A DNA stretch of 42,447 bases from Clostridiales bacterium (GCA_015056315.1 SVGN01000021.1:1-42447), one strand, 5' to 3'; counted from the stretch's first letter, positions 8,191-16,075 are shown. Notes: generated from the letters alone by a model not told the origin. Program-made: numbers and translations.

Positions 8191-9645
8191 TCAGTCGATG
8201 GTATCATCCAGCGCAGCCAGTGCGCCCACATAGATGCGGCAGCAGTTGACCATCTTCTCCACCGGCAGCAGCTCGTCCCGGCCGTGGGCGTTGCCGTGGC
8301 CCGGGGGCAGCAGGCCGGAGAGATCCACGCTCTGGCCGGGCATGCCGGGGCCGAAGGAGATGGCGTTGGGCACCACCCGGGAGTAGGTGCCGCCGCCCAT
8401 GGTATAGGGCTCATCCTCCCGGCCGGTGGCGGCCCTGTAGACCGCCTGCAGGGTCTGGATGCGGGGGTCGTCCACAGGAATATAGTAGGGGCGGCTGTGG
8501 CTGAAGCCGCAGACCTCTGCGCCCCGGCGCTGCCAGTGGCCGATCAGGTCGTTTTCCAGCGCATCGCCGTCGGTATGGATGGGGTAGCGGCAATCGGCGC
8601 TCAGGGTGAGCACGCCGTTTTGCAGATGGGCAACGCCGTAGACCAGCGTCAGTTCGCCGGAGATGTCGTCCCGGCAGGCAACGCCCTCGCTTTGGCCCCA
8701 GGGGTCGGCGGTCAGCTCCGCCGCCTGACGGATGGCATGGGCACAGGAGCCGGTCAAAAGCCCGGAGGCATCCAGCACAGCGGTAAGGCGGGCAATGGCG
8801 TTATCCGCTCCCTGGGGGAAGGCCGCATGGCCCGCCCTGCCGTGGGCGGTGATGCGGGTGCCCTCCCCGCAGGCCTCAACGGTGATGGAGGCTGCCATGG
8901 TGCGGGCAGGCTCCATGATGGCGTCCGCCACCTGCTTGGGCGGCAGCGAAAGCACACATTCCGCCCGGTCGGGGATCACATTGCGCACGGTACCTGCCTC
9001 AAAGGCGCAAAGCTCGCCCTCGCAGGGGAAGGAAAGCTCCGCATCCATACTGCCCTTCTGCCCGTAGTTGACCGGGAAGCCTGCATCCGGCACCAGCGAT
9101 ACCTTGGGGAAGCGCATGCCGCTGTCTAAAAGGTGCTGCATATCCTGCATGCCGGTCTCCTCGCTCAGACCGCAGAGCAGCTCTATGCCGTGGCGCAGCG
9201 GGTAGCCCAGCTCCCTCAGGCAGCGCATGGCAAACAGACCGGCAATGGCAGAACCCTTGTTATCATCCACGCCCCTGCCGATGACCACATCCTGCCTGGG
9301 CAGGTAGGAGGCACCGTAGGGCGGGTATACCCAGCCCTCGCCTGCGGGCACCACATCCAGATGGGCAATGATGCCGATGGTGTTTTCCCTGTCGCCCATG
9401 GAAAGGGAGGCGGCATAGCCCTGATGATTGGTCACCTCGAAGCCGTAGTGCCTGCCCCGGGCCATGGCGTGGCTCAGCATCTGCAGGCAGTCTGCCCCGA
9501 AGGGCATGCCGGGGGCGCTCAGATCCTCCCGGCTCACAGAGGGAAAGCTGGCCCAGGATTGCAGCTCCTGGATCATCTCCCGGCGGTGCTCGCCGATCCA
9601 TTTGGCAGCCTCTGCCATCAACTGGGTATACTTCTCCATGTTCAT
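8191..9645 (-). CDS. pepV: M20 family dipeptidase, PepV-like
   Basis: A 484-residue zinc aminodipeptidase of the PepV type, which splits unblocked dipeptides in the cytoplasm. Metal-binding and catalytic motifs are in the expected order: AHLDVVPAGEGW (first His/Asp), GRGVDDNKG (bridging Asp), GLSEETGMQD (Glu pair), VPDAGFP (Asp), and the C-terminal MGGGTYSR block. The lid domain between the two halves has the usual length. The start MNMEKYTQLM is preferred to a longer frame beginning at 9747, because the extra 34 residues show no family similarity. The ribosome site for either of the two close Met codons (9645, 9639) is weak. It is first in a leftward gene run with esterase, lyase and deacetylase genes, an unusual partner for carbohydrate enzymes. 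Confidence 0.9.
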   Translation of the reverse strand: MNMEKYTQLMAEAAKWIGEHRREMIQELQSWASFPSVSREDLSAPGMPFGADCLQMLSHAMARGRHYGFEVTNHQGYAASLSMGDRENTIGIIAHLDVVPAGEGWVYPPYGASYLPRQDVVIGRGVDDNKGSAIAGLFAMRCLRELGYPLRHGIELLCGLSEETGMQDMQHLLDSGMRFPKVSLVPDAGFPVNYGQKGSMDAELSFPCEGELCAFEAGTVRNVIPDRAECVLSLPPKQVADAIMEPARTMAASITVEACGEGTRITAHGRAGHAAFPQGADNAIARLTAVLDASGLLTGSCAHAIRQAAELTADPWGQSEGVACRDDISGELTLVYGVAHLQNGVLTLSADCRYPIHTDGDALENDLIGHWQRRGAEVCGFSHSRPYYIPVDDPRIQTLQAVYRAATGREDEPYTMGGGTYSRVVPNAISFGPGMPGQSVDLSGLLPPGHGNAHGRDELLPVEKMVNCCRIYVGALAALDDTID

Positions 9646-9873
9646 AGGTATCGATCCCGCTTTCTGCGCAAGGTGCGCGGGTGTATATGGCTGAAATGTC
9701 TTTTGCTTTGACGTTTCGACCAGCCCAGGCCCCTTCCCTGCCTGCAAGGGGGTTAATGGTCATTTTTGGGCAGGATCGGGTTTTTTCTGTGAGGAGAGGA
9801 GGCCTGCGGTTGTGCTACCATGCAGGTAGAGAAACCGTTCCAACCGCATAACACATAAGGAGGAACAAGCAAC

Positions 9874-10881
9874 ATGACCTATATTGCCGATGAAAACCGC
9901 TACAACAGCATGCTCTACCGCCGCTGCGGCAAGAGCGGCCTGAAGCTCCCCGCCATCTCTCTGGGCCTGTGGCACAACTTTGGCGACATTACACCCTTCG
10001 GCGTGCAGCAGAGCCTTCTGCGCACCGCCTTCGACAACGGCATCACCCATTTCGACCTGGCCAACAACTACGGCCCGCCCTACGGCGAGGCCGAGCGCAA
10101 TTTTGGCATGCATATGCTCCGGGATTGGAAGCCCTACCGGGATGAGCTGATCATTTCCACCAAGGCGGGCTACGATATGTGGCCCGGGCCCTACGGCGAT
10201 TTCGGCTCCCGCAAGTACCTGATCGCCAGCCTGGACCAGTCCCTCAAACGGATGAACGTGGAGTATGTGGATATCTTCTACCACCACCGCCCCGACCCGG
10301 AGACCCCCATCGAGGAGACCATGGGCGCGCTGGAGCAGATCCTGCGCAGCGGCAAGGCGCTGTATGTGGGCATCTCCAACTACAATGCCCAGCAGACCGA
10401 GGCTGCGGTAAAGGCCCTGGGCGCTCTGGGCTCCCGCCTGCTCATCCATCAGCCCAGCTATTCCATGCTCAACCGCTGGATCGAGAAGCCCATGGAGGGC
10501 GTGGGCAGCCTGTGCGATGTACTGCGCAAGACCGGTACCGGCTGCATCTGCTTTGCGCCTTTGCAGAACGGTCTGCTCACCGGCAAGTATCTGGGCGGCA
10601 TCCCTGCCGATTCCCGCGCCGCGCAGGATCCCCGCTACCTGAAGCCCTCCTCCATCACCGAGGAGAAGCTGGCCGTCATCTCCAAGCTGAACGACATTGC
10701 TCAGGCCCGCGGCCAGAAGCTGGCCCAGATGGCCCTGCAGTGGGTGCTGCGGGATGAGGTGGTCACCTCTGCGTTGATCGGTGCCAGCCGCCCCCAGCAG
10801 ATCATCGAAAACGTGGAAGCGCTGAAGGGCCCCGCCTTCACCGAGGCAGAGCTGCAGGCCATCGAAGCCGTTCTGGGCTGA
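9874..10881 (+). CDS. Aldo/keto reductase, YghZ-like (L-glyceraldehyde 3-phosphate reductase type)
   Basis: A 335-residue NADPH-dependent reductase with the (beta/alpha)8 aldo/keto reductase fold. The N-terminal block RCGKSGLKLPAISLGLWHNF is characteristic of the YghZ/Gpr and potassium-channel beta-subunit-like branch. The tetrad is visible as Asp and Tyr in THFDLANNYGPPYGEAE, Lys in ISTKAGYDM, and His in DIFYHHRPD. The cofactor-binding loop near the end, LIGASRPQQI, is also present. It would reduce small aldehydes or phosphorylated aldehydes such as methylglyoxal or L-glyceraldehyde 3-phosphate. The start has a strong AAGGAGG at a good distance. It diverges from the dipeptidase operon, and no unambiguous promoter was picked out in the gap. 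Confidence 0.92.
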   Translation: MTYIADENRYNSMLYRRCGKSGLKLPAISLGLWHNFGDITPFGVQQSLLRTAFDNGITHFDLANNYGPPYGEAERNFGMHMLRDWKPYRDELIISTKAGYDMWPGPYGDFGSRKYLIASLDQSLKRMNVEYVDIFYHHRPDPETPIEETMGALEQILRSGKALYVGISNYNAQQTEAAVKALGALGSRLLIHQPSYSMLNRWIEKPMEGVGSLCDVLRKTGTGCICFAPLQNGLLTGKYLGGIPADSRAAQDPRYLKPSSITEEKLAVISKLNDIAQARGQKLAQMALQWVLRDEVVTSALIGASRPQQIIENVEALKGPAFTEAELQAIEAVLG

Positions 10882-10955
10882 AAAACAGTTTGACGGTATG
10901 GTTTTTGAAAAGGCGGGGCATACTGCTTTCATCACCGAAAAGGAGGTGGAAAGCG

Positions 10956-11123
10956 ATGTCCTTCCAGAACAAGAACCAGTGCATCCATTGCTCTGTGGAG
11001 AGCTGCCGCCACTACGACCAGAAGGGTCTGTGCCAGCTGGAGAGCATTCAGGTCAAGCCCCGCAGCCAGTGCCAGAGCGGTACCTGCGACGAGAGCCTGT
11101 GCGCCAGCTACCACGCCAAGTAA
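10956..11123 (+). CDS. Small Cys-rich DUF1540 protein
   Basis: A 55-residue protein with seven cysteines (C9, C12, C17, C26, C39, C44, C49). The spacing CxxCxxxxC followed by further Cys matches the DUF1540 family of small, presumably metal-binding proteins common in Clostridia. Function is unknown. The start at 10956 is set by AAAAGGAGG immediately upstream; a longer in-frame start at 10890 would include a sequence without family likeness. It may be co-transcribed with the aldo/keto reductase gene 75 bp upstream. Confidence 0.8.
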   Translation: MSFQNKNQCIHCSVESCRHYDQKGLCQLESIQVKPRSQCQSGTCDESLCASYHAK

Positions 11124-11143
11124 CGAAAACGAATACCCAAAAG

Positions 11144-11171
11144 GAAACGCTCCGGCTTGCCGGGGCGTTTC
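11144..11171 (+). terminator. Hairpin terminator after DUF1540 gene
   Basis: A 12-bp stem (11144-11155 with 11160-11171, one G-T pair) with loop CTTG, 20 bp after the stop codon. It is preceded by A-rich sequence but has only a weak T-run after it. Confidence 0.6.
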
Positions 11172-11480
11172 AGTTCGTCAAAAAACTCGCCTACGGCGTC
11201 TTTTTTGACGACTTCTGCACCGTTTGCCCAGGAGCCTACGGCTCCCCGGGCGGCAAACGGCGGGCTACCGCCTTCTTTTCGAATCCCTTGCTACGCAAGG
11301 GTTCCGAAACCACCGGAAGGGTGAGCGAAGCGAACCGAGGCGCGAGGACAGTGCGAAGCACTCCGCAGAGCCGAAGCCCGAAACCAACCGAAGGTTGGGT
11401 TTGGGCCGCAATACACGCCGCCGGTTTCGGATTGGCAATCGGAGGGCTGCGGCCCTCCGATACCTCTTGGGGCTTCTTTG
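11172..11480. repeat. Non-coding block of tightly packed small palindromes
   Basis: About 300 bp with no plausible gene. It is made of many short dyads whose loops are CTACG-, CTTCG- or GCTAC-like: CGCC-TA-GGCG, GGAGCC-TAC-GGCTCC, CCCTTGC-TAC-GCAAGGG, ACCAACC-GAA-GGTTGGGT, and CGGAGGGC-TG-CGGCCCTCCG near 11440-11460. Two further arms pair over longer distance (CCGTTTGCC at about 11220 with GGCAAACGG at about 11252). The density of hairpins suggests a structured RNA, a compound repeat element or a site of decayed mobile DNA. No known RNA family was recognised. Confidence 0.5.
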
Positions 11481-11488
11481 ACAGTCTG

Positions 11489-11524
11489 AAGGGGGCTGCC
11501 TGCATTGCTGCGGGCAGCCCCCTT
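11489..11524. terminator. Terminator downstream of the peptidoglycan-binding protein gene
   Basis: A perfect 12-bp inverted repeat (11489-11500 with 11513-11524, arms AAGGGGGCTGCC/GGCAGCCCCCTT) lies 32 bp beyond the stop codon of the leftward gene. The T-run is short in both directions. Confidence 0.65.
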
Positions 11525-11555
11525 GATGTATTCTATCCGAATATCTGTGGAGGAA

Positions 11556-13961
11556 TCACTCCACCACCTGGCCGGTCATCTCCAGCCACTTTTTGCGGAT
11601 GGCCTTCTGGTTCTGCACACCGTAGTCGGGGTCGTTCTTGGAGCATTCGTCCATATCCCGCAGGAAGTGTACGCACAGGTGGCCGTTGAAGCCGTTGTTC
11701 TGGATGGAGCCGGAAAGGTGGGGCACATTGTGCATGGTGGCCAGTACCCACGTGCCGCTGGGCAGCTGCACATACACCGGCTTGGGCGTCCAGGTGTTCT
11801 TGTAGCCAAAGGCCTTGAACATGATCTTGGTATCGGTCTCGGTGAGGGGCTCGCTGTCTGCGTGACGGCCCAGGCTGTAGAAGCGGAGCGTCCACTGCAG
11901 GTTGGTGGCCGGGTCGAATACTTTTACGGTCTGGCCGCTGCGCACCGTGGGCTTGATCTCCCGGAACCAGTGCAGCAGCTTCACGCTGCCGGTGCTGGGG
12001 CCGGTGGCTACGCCGGTGCCCTCGGGCAGCTCGCTGTCGCTGCCTGCGATGCTGGCATCGTAGGGCTTGGCCTTGCCGCTGTAGAGCAGCGCCTGGGTGG
12101 TGGGATCCGCCGTGCCGGTGGGTACCATGCCGTTGCACTGCTGGAAGGCATTCACCGCCATCTGGGTCAGTGCGCCGTAGTCGCCGTCGGCGGTCACGTT
12201 GTAGTTCAGCGCCTTCAGGGCCTGCTGCAGCTTGCGTACCGCCTCGCCCTTGGAGCCGTAGCTCAGGGTGGTGTAGCCGGTATCGGTGCTGCCGCTGCCG
12301 GAGTCGTTGCTGCCGGTATTGCCGGAGTTGCTGCCGGAGCCGGTGTTGCCACTGCCGGTGTTGCCGGAGCTGTTGCTGCCGCTGCCGGAACTGTTGCTGC
12401 CGGAGTCGGTATTACCGCTGCCGGAGCTGTTATTGCCGGAGCTGCTGCCGCCTGCGGTGCTGCCATCGGCTGCGATGGCTTTTTCGGAGAACAGCACCTT
12501 GAAGGTGCGCATGCCCGCCAGACCATCGGCGGTGAGACCGTTGTTCTGCTGGAAGGCCCGAACGGCGGCCACGCTGCCGTTGCCGTATACACCGTCCAGC
12601 AGGCTCTTGTAGTAGCCCAGCTCCTTCAGCCGCCGCTGCACGGTGAGCACATCCTGCCCGGTGCAGCCGTTGTACAGGGTACGGCTCAGCCCGGAGGGGA
12701 GGGCGTTGCCCGTAGAACCGCTGCCGGTATTGCCGGTGGAGCCGCTGCTGCCGGAATCGGTGTTGCCGCTGCCTGTGGAGCCGGAGGAAGAGCCGCCTTC
12801 GGTGCTGCCGCTCCCGCCGGTGGAGCCGCTGCCCGTGCTGCCGGAGGCTCCGGTATTGCTGCCTGCCTCCAGCGCAGCGATCTTCTGCCGGATCAGCGCC
12901 ATGGTCTGGGTGCCGCAGAGACCGTCGGGGGTGAGGCTGTTATCCTTCTGGAACTGCACCAGCGCCCGCAGGGTGCCCGTGCCGAACTTGCCGTCGATGC
13001 CGCCGGTGCTGTAGCCCAGGCGGGTCAGCATGGTCTGCAGCTCGGTGACCCTGTCGCCGCTGTTGCCGTATTTGATGGTGTTGGGGTTGGTGCTGCCCGC
13101 AGCGTTGGCTACCAGATCCTGCAGGTCGGAGCCGCTCGCGCCGGAGCCGCTGCCGGTGGAACTGCTGCCGCTGCCGGAGGAACCGCTGCCGGTATTGCCG
13201 GAAGAACCGCTGTCGGAGCTGCTGCCGCCGTTGCCGGTGTTCCCGGCAGAGCCGCTGCCCGGTGCCTGCGCCTCCAGCTTCTGCCGGATCAGCGCCATGG
13301 TCTGGGTGCCGCAGAGGCCGTCGGGGGTGAGGCCGTTATCCTTCTGGAACTGTACCAGCGCCCGCAGGGTGCCCGTGCCGAACTTACCGTCGATACCGCC
13401 CACATCGTAGCCCAGCTGCACCAGCATGGTCTGCAGCTCGGAGACCCGGCTGCCGCTGTTGCCGTACTTGATGGTGTTGGGGTTGGTGCTGCCAGCGGCG
13501 TTGGCCATCAGATCCTGCAGGTCGGAGCTGCTGCCGGAGCCGGAAGCACTGCTGCCGCTGCCGGAGGAACCGCTGCCGGAGGAACCGTTCCCCGAAGAGC
13601 CGGAGGAGCTGCTGCCGGAGGAGCCGCTGCCCGTTACCGTGGCCAGCGAACCGTCCGCAGCGATGCTGGGGCCGTCGTAGAGCTTGCTCAGGGTAAGGTG
13701 ACCGGCCTTGCCGTCCGGCTCCAGGCTGTTGGCGGCCTGGTACAGCTTTACCGCGTACTCGGTGCCGCGGCCGAATTTGCCGTCGGTGCCTTCAGGGTCG
13801 TAGCCCAGCTCCAGCAGCGCCTGCTGCAGCCGCAGCACCTCTTCGCCCCGGTCGCCGTATTCCAGCGTGCGGTAGCGCTCGGCCAGCGCCCCGGCGCTGA
13901 TGAGCATCATCAGCGCCACCAGCAGCGCCAAACAGCGACGAATGTGACGAAAACGTTTCAT
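11556..13961 (-). CDS. Secreted multi-repeat peptidoglycan-binding protein with unrecognised C-terminal domain
   Basis: An 801-residue exported protein. Residues 1-28 form a signal peptide (basic start, hydrophobic core, ALA end). Five PG_binding_1 modules follow at about 30-97, 164-228, 297-362, 428-492 and 565-628. They are joined by Ser/Gly-rich, highly repetitive linkers (about 111-146, 234-278, 366-420, 502-562). Modules two and three are near-identical. The C-terminal 145 residues (about 658-801) form a separate domain with a His-Cys-His cluster, GHLCVHFL (H761, C763, H765), loosely reminiscent of the SHGCVR site of L,D-transpeptidases, but without a clear match. The protein probably sits in the wall and modifies or senses peptidoglycan; catalysis is only a guess. 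It has its own promoter at 14082-14110. Confidence 0.85.
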   Translation of the reverse strand: MKRFRHIRRCLALLVALMMLISAGALAERYRTLEYGDRGEEVLRLQQALLELGYDPEGTDGKFGRGTEYAVKLYQAANSLEPDGKAGHLTLSKLYDGPSIAADGSLATVTGSGSSGSSSSGSSGNGSSGSGSSGSGSSASGSGSSSDLQDLMANAAGSTNPNTIKYGNSGSRVSELQTMLVQLGYDVGGIDGKFGTGTLRALVQFQKDNGLTPDGLCGTQTMALIRQKLEAQAPGSGSAGNTGNGGSSSDSGSSGNTGSGSSGSGSSSTGSGSGASGSDLQDLVANAAGSTNPNTIKYGNSGDRVTELQTMLTRLGYSTGGIDGKFGTGTLRALVQFQKDNSLTPDGLCGTQTMALIRQKIAALEAGSNTGASGSTGSGSTGGSGSTEGGSSSGSTGSGNTDSGSSGSTGNTGSGSTGNALPSGLSRTLYNGCTGQDVLTVQRRLKELGYYKSLLDGVYGNGSVAAVRAFQQNNGLTADGLAGMRTFKVLFSEKAIAADGSTAGGSSSGNNSSGSGNTDSGSNSSGSGSNSSGNTGSGNTGSGSNSGNTGSNDSGSGSTDTGYTTLSYGSKGEAVRKLQQALKALNYNVTADGDYGALTQMAVNAFQQCNGMVPTGTADPTTQALLYSGKAKPYDASIAGSDSELPEGTGVATGPSTGSVKLLHWFREIKPTVRSGQTVKVFDPATNLQWTLRFYSLGRHADSEPLTETDTKIMFKAFGYKNTWTPKPVYVQLPSGTWVLATMHNVPHLSGSIQNNGFNGHLCVHFLRDMDECSKNDPDYGVQNQKAIRKKWLEMTGQVVE
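12276..13631 (-). repeat. Four Ser/Gly-linker simple-repeat tracts
   Basis: The DNA at about 12276-12458, 12702-12866, 13128-13262 and 13524-13631 consists of degenerate 3- and 6-bp units related to GCCGGA/GCTGCC. They encode Gly-Ser-Asn-Thr linkers between the peptidoglycan-binding modules. Such tracts are prone to length change by slippage or recombination, so linker length probably differs between strains. Confidence 0.85.
12876..13523 (-). repeat. Near-identical direct repeat of about 250 bp inside the wall-protein gene
   Basis: Modules two (13272-13523) and three (12876-13127) of the peptidoglycan-binding protein share almost the same DNA, including the whole run from DLQDL through PDGLCGTQTMALIRQK. 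The other three modules are diverged. This indicates a recent internal duplication together with part of the adjoining linker. Confidence 0.8.
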
Positions 13962-14081
13962 GATCCGGTACCTCCTGTGCTTGTGGAAAACAGGCGCGCC
14001 CCAAACAGGGGTTTTATGGAAAAACCGTTGGAATGCATCGTTTTTCCCGCTGCCTGTATGCGTTGCTTTTTCAACGGCACA

Positions 14082-14110
14082 AGTATATCAAAAGATGACG
14101 GGAAAGTAAA
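14082..14110 (-). promoter_or_regulatory. Promoter of the peptidoglycan-binding protein gene
   Basis: On the minus strand, TTTACT (14110-14105) and TATACT (14087-14082) with a 17-bp spacer, in an AT-rich island. The predicted untranslated leader is about 115 nt. In the remaining 13962-14336 gap nothing else is seen apart from the tandem repeat and the divergent promoter listed next. Confidence 0.75.
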
Positions 14111-14193
14111 TACTATTACAAATATGTTACGAGTTTTTCGCCCCGGTGTGAACGGCATCCGGCGAAAGGGCTGCACGGCGGCGTTTTCTGCGC

Positions 14194-14243
14194 CCGGCAC
14201 GGAAAAAATGATCTCTCACCGGCACGGAAAAAATGATCTCTCT
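14194..14243. repeat. 25-bp tandem direct repeat between divergent promoters
   Basis: Two adjacent copies of a 25-bp unit (14194-14218 and 14219-14243), starting CCGGCACGGAAAAAATGATC, differing only at the last base. They lie immediately upstream of the rightward promoter at 14249-14277. They could be paired regulator binding sites or simply a replication slip. Confidence 0.85.
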
Positions 14244-14248
14244 CATCC

Positions 14249-14277
14249 TTTACATCGGTGCATGGAAATGCTAAACT
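14249..14277 (+). promoter_or_regulatory. Promoter of the secreted protein gene at 14337
   Basis: TTTACA (14249-14254) and TAAACT (14272-14277), exactly 17 bp apart. The leader that follows contains a small hairpin (ACAGGAAG/CTTCCTGT) shortly before the AAGGAG ribosome site. Confidence 0.72.
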
Positions 14278-14336
14278 AAATCGTTAGTATCGTACAGGAA
14301 GCGGAAAGTCTTCCTGTGCAAAGGAGACCAAGGAGC

Positions 14337-15212
14337 ATGAAGAAAAGAGTCTGTCTTGTATGCATCCTGCTTACGCTGGCGCTGTGCCTGCCCTGCGCAA
14401 GGGCTGCCGACGGCTGCTTTGTGATGAATGTGGATGCGCTGGATCTGACCCGTCTCAACCAGGATGCCTATGTGCAGCAGTACCTGTCCGCCCAGACTCC
14501 GGGGCTGGAGGTGGTCAAGCAGCTGCCGGATGGCGCAGCGCTGCCGGTGCGCCTGTCCCTTGTGCGGATGGATGCCCAGCAGCTGGTGTTCGATAAGGAT
14601 TACGGCATCCAGCAGGGCACCTTTACCAGCGGCAGCCTGTACCTGCCCTATGTGGGCAACTTTACCGTGCCCTATCTGGTGACCCTGTACGTGGGCGATA
14701 CGGTGTACGCCATGCCCTTCATGCATCTGCAATCCCGCCTGCAATACAACGGTGCCTGCACCTATGGCGCATACCTCTACGATTTTTCTCCCGCTCTGGG
14801 GCGGGATTGGCACATGGGCACCATGCTGGATCTGGATGCGCTTCGCACCCAGGGCATCCTTACGGTGGATATCTGTGCCAGCAACAGCTACCTGATCGGC
14901 CAGGCCACCGTCATCCTGCAGGACAGCATGATCTGCGTGATCCCGAACCTGGATCAGTCCGCCGGGGTGGAGGTGCACAGCCAGGAGCTGTATGTGGCCA
15001 CCGATTGCCTCCGGCTGCTGGCGGAGGGCTGGGGCGAGCCCTGCCAGCCCGGCGAGTGGATCTATGTGGGCGATGCAAAGAGCGCCATGCTCTACCTGCC
15101 CATGACCATCAGCTACAACCCGGCAGGCCTTTCCGGCTTCCATTACGATCTGAGCTACGGTTACCAACAGCAGCAGCTGGTGCTCTGGCAGCAGAACTGC
15201 GGCCTGGAATAA
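14337..15212 (+). CDS. Secreted protein of unknown function
   Basis: A 291-residue protein not recognised as a member of a known family. It has a clear signal peptide (MKKRVCLVCILLTLALCLPC...ARA, cleavage likely after residue 24). The mature part is rich in beta-forming and aromatic residues, with no obvious catalytic motif and five or so scattered Cys. The start at 14337 is supported by AAGGAGACCAAGGAG; an upstream in-frame ATG at 14316 would put charged residues before the signal peptide. It is divergent from the peptidoglycan-binding protein gene and convergent with another small secreted protein, with a strong shared terminator. An envelope role is likely, nothing more. Confidence 0.75.
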   Translation: MKKRVCLVCILLTLALCLPCARAADGCFVMNVDALDLTRLNQDAYVQQYLSAQTPGLEVVKQLPDGAALPVRLSLVRMDAQQLVFDKDYGIQQGTFTSGSLYLPYVGNFTVPYLVTLYVGDTVYAMPFMHLQSRLQYNGACTYGAYLYDFSPALGRDWHMGTMLDLDALRTQGILTVDICASNSYLIGQATVILQDSMICVIPNLDQSAGVEVHSQELYVATDCLRLLAEGWGEPCQPGEWIYVGDAKSAMLYLPMTISYNPAGLSGFHYDLSYGYQQQQLVLWQQNCGLE

Positions 15213-15224
15213 AGCAAACCAAAT

Positions 15225-15267
15225 AAAGCAGAGCCCTGCGGGAAATGCTCCCGCAGGGCTCTGCTTT
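15225..15267. terminator. Strong bidirectional terminator
   Basis: A perfect 19-bp inverted repeat (15225-15243 with 15249-15267, loop AATGC), with A-rich left and T-rich right arm ends, between convergent genes ending at 15212 and 15301. Confidence 0.9.
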
Positions 15268-15300
15268 GCTTCTCGAAGGCTGCCCGAAGGCGGCAAGGTC

Positions 15301-15816
15301 TTATTCCTGGGGCACCGGTACGGCAACGATCTCCTCGCCGCCCAGCTCGGACTGGATCATCGCCAGGAAGGCCGAGGCATCCTCGGGGCTTGTGATGGCA
15401 AGATTGCCGATCTCCTCGCCCAGCTCCATGATCAGCACCAGCGTTTCGCATTCGTCCAGAGCGGAGCAGAGCACCTCATAGCTGGCTGCCACCTGGATGC
15501 AGGCCAGCAGCAGCTCGCCGTTGTCCGGCTCGATCCATATGCTGGTCTCGGGCTGGCCTTCGGCGTTGCGGCCTACCAGCGTAGCATAACCTTCGCTGAA
15601 GAAAACGTGGAAGAATACGCCGTTTACCTCATCGCCCGCCAGTTCTTCGTCGTTCAGCAGCATAACGGGGCCCAGAAAGGCAAAATCGCCGTTTTCTTCG
15701 ATGCTGAAGGTGTTCTTCAGGCTTTCGTAGCAGGTATCGGCACAGGCAGCGGAGCAAAGGCTCATGAGCAGGGCGCACACCAGCGTGAGCGCCACAAGGC
15801 GCAGGGGTTTGTTCAT
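15301..15816 (-). CDS. Small secreted protein of unknown function
   Basis: A 171-residue protein with a typical signal peptide (MNKPLRLVALTLVCALLMSL...ACA, cleavage near residue 26). The mature domain is strongly acidic (many Glu/Asp, ends VPVPQE) and begins with a YESLKNTF-type helix. No known family was recognised. The start at 15816 has GGAGGAG at the right distance and gives the only sensible signal peptide; the frame stays open further upstream but crosses the promoter at 15875-15903. It stands alone, convergent with the other secreted unknown. Confidence 0.75.
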   Translation of the reverse strand: MNKPLRLVALTLVCALLMSLCSAACADTCYESLKNTFSIEENGDFAFLGPVMLLNDEELAGDEVNGVFFHVFFSEGYATLVGRNAEGQPETSIWIEPDNGELLLACIQVAASYEVLCSALDECETLVLIMELGEEIGNLAITSPEDASAFLAMIQSELGGEEIVAVPVPQE

Positions 15817-15874
15817 AACAGGTCTCCTCCTTACGGTAGCGGATATGATAACGCACATATCCCTCTTGCCTACC

Positions 15875-15903
15875 AATATAGCACAACTCTCCCGGTCTGT
15901 CAC
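15875..15903 (-). promoter_or_regulatory. Promoter of the small secreted protein gene
   Basis: On the minus strand, GTGACA (15903-15898) and TATATT (15880-15875) with a 17-bp spacer, about 60 bp ahead of the start codon. Confidence 0.65.
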
Positions 15904-15987
15904 GCCCGGGGGCAGAGAAAGGCCGGGCTGCAGGGCGCAGGGATTTGTTTTCCTTTTGTATACAGCGTTTTTCTCCCCGATAATAAA

Positions 15988-16016
15988 TTGACATTCCCGG
16001 TTCGGTGTTGTAAAGT
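15988..16016 (+). promoter_or_regulatory. Promoter of the acyl-CoA ligase / ior / paaK operon
   Basis: Perfect TTGACA (15988-15993) and TAAAGT (16011-16016) with a 17-bp spacer. Predicted start lies near 16023, about 53 bp before the first gene. No terminator or aptamer was seen in this leader. Confidence 0.75.
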
Positions 16017-16075
16017 TTCTTAGTGCCGAGATTTGTGATGGTTTCACAAAATACAACGGAAAAGGACAATATTAC

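Noticed and set aside
10898-11689. A 263-codon rightward frame spanning DUF1540 and the hairpin block
   Set aside because: It is out of frame with the DUF1540 gene and runs through hairpins and into the antisense of the wall-protein gene.
12276-13631. Periodic repeats resembling a CRISPR-like array
   Set aside because: The period is 3-6 bp, lies in frame within a coding sequence, and there are no unique spacers or cas genes.
11505-14279. A 924-codon rightward frame, Ala/Gly-rich
   Set aside because: It is the complement of the repeat-rich wall-protein gene; the repetitive Ala/Gly runs come from the Ser/Gly linker codons read backwards.
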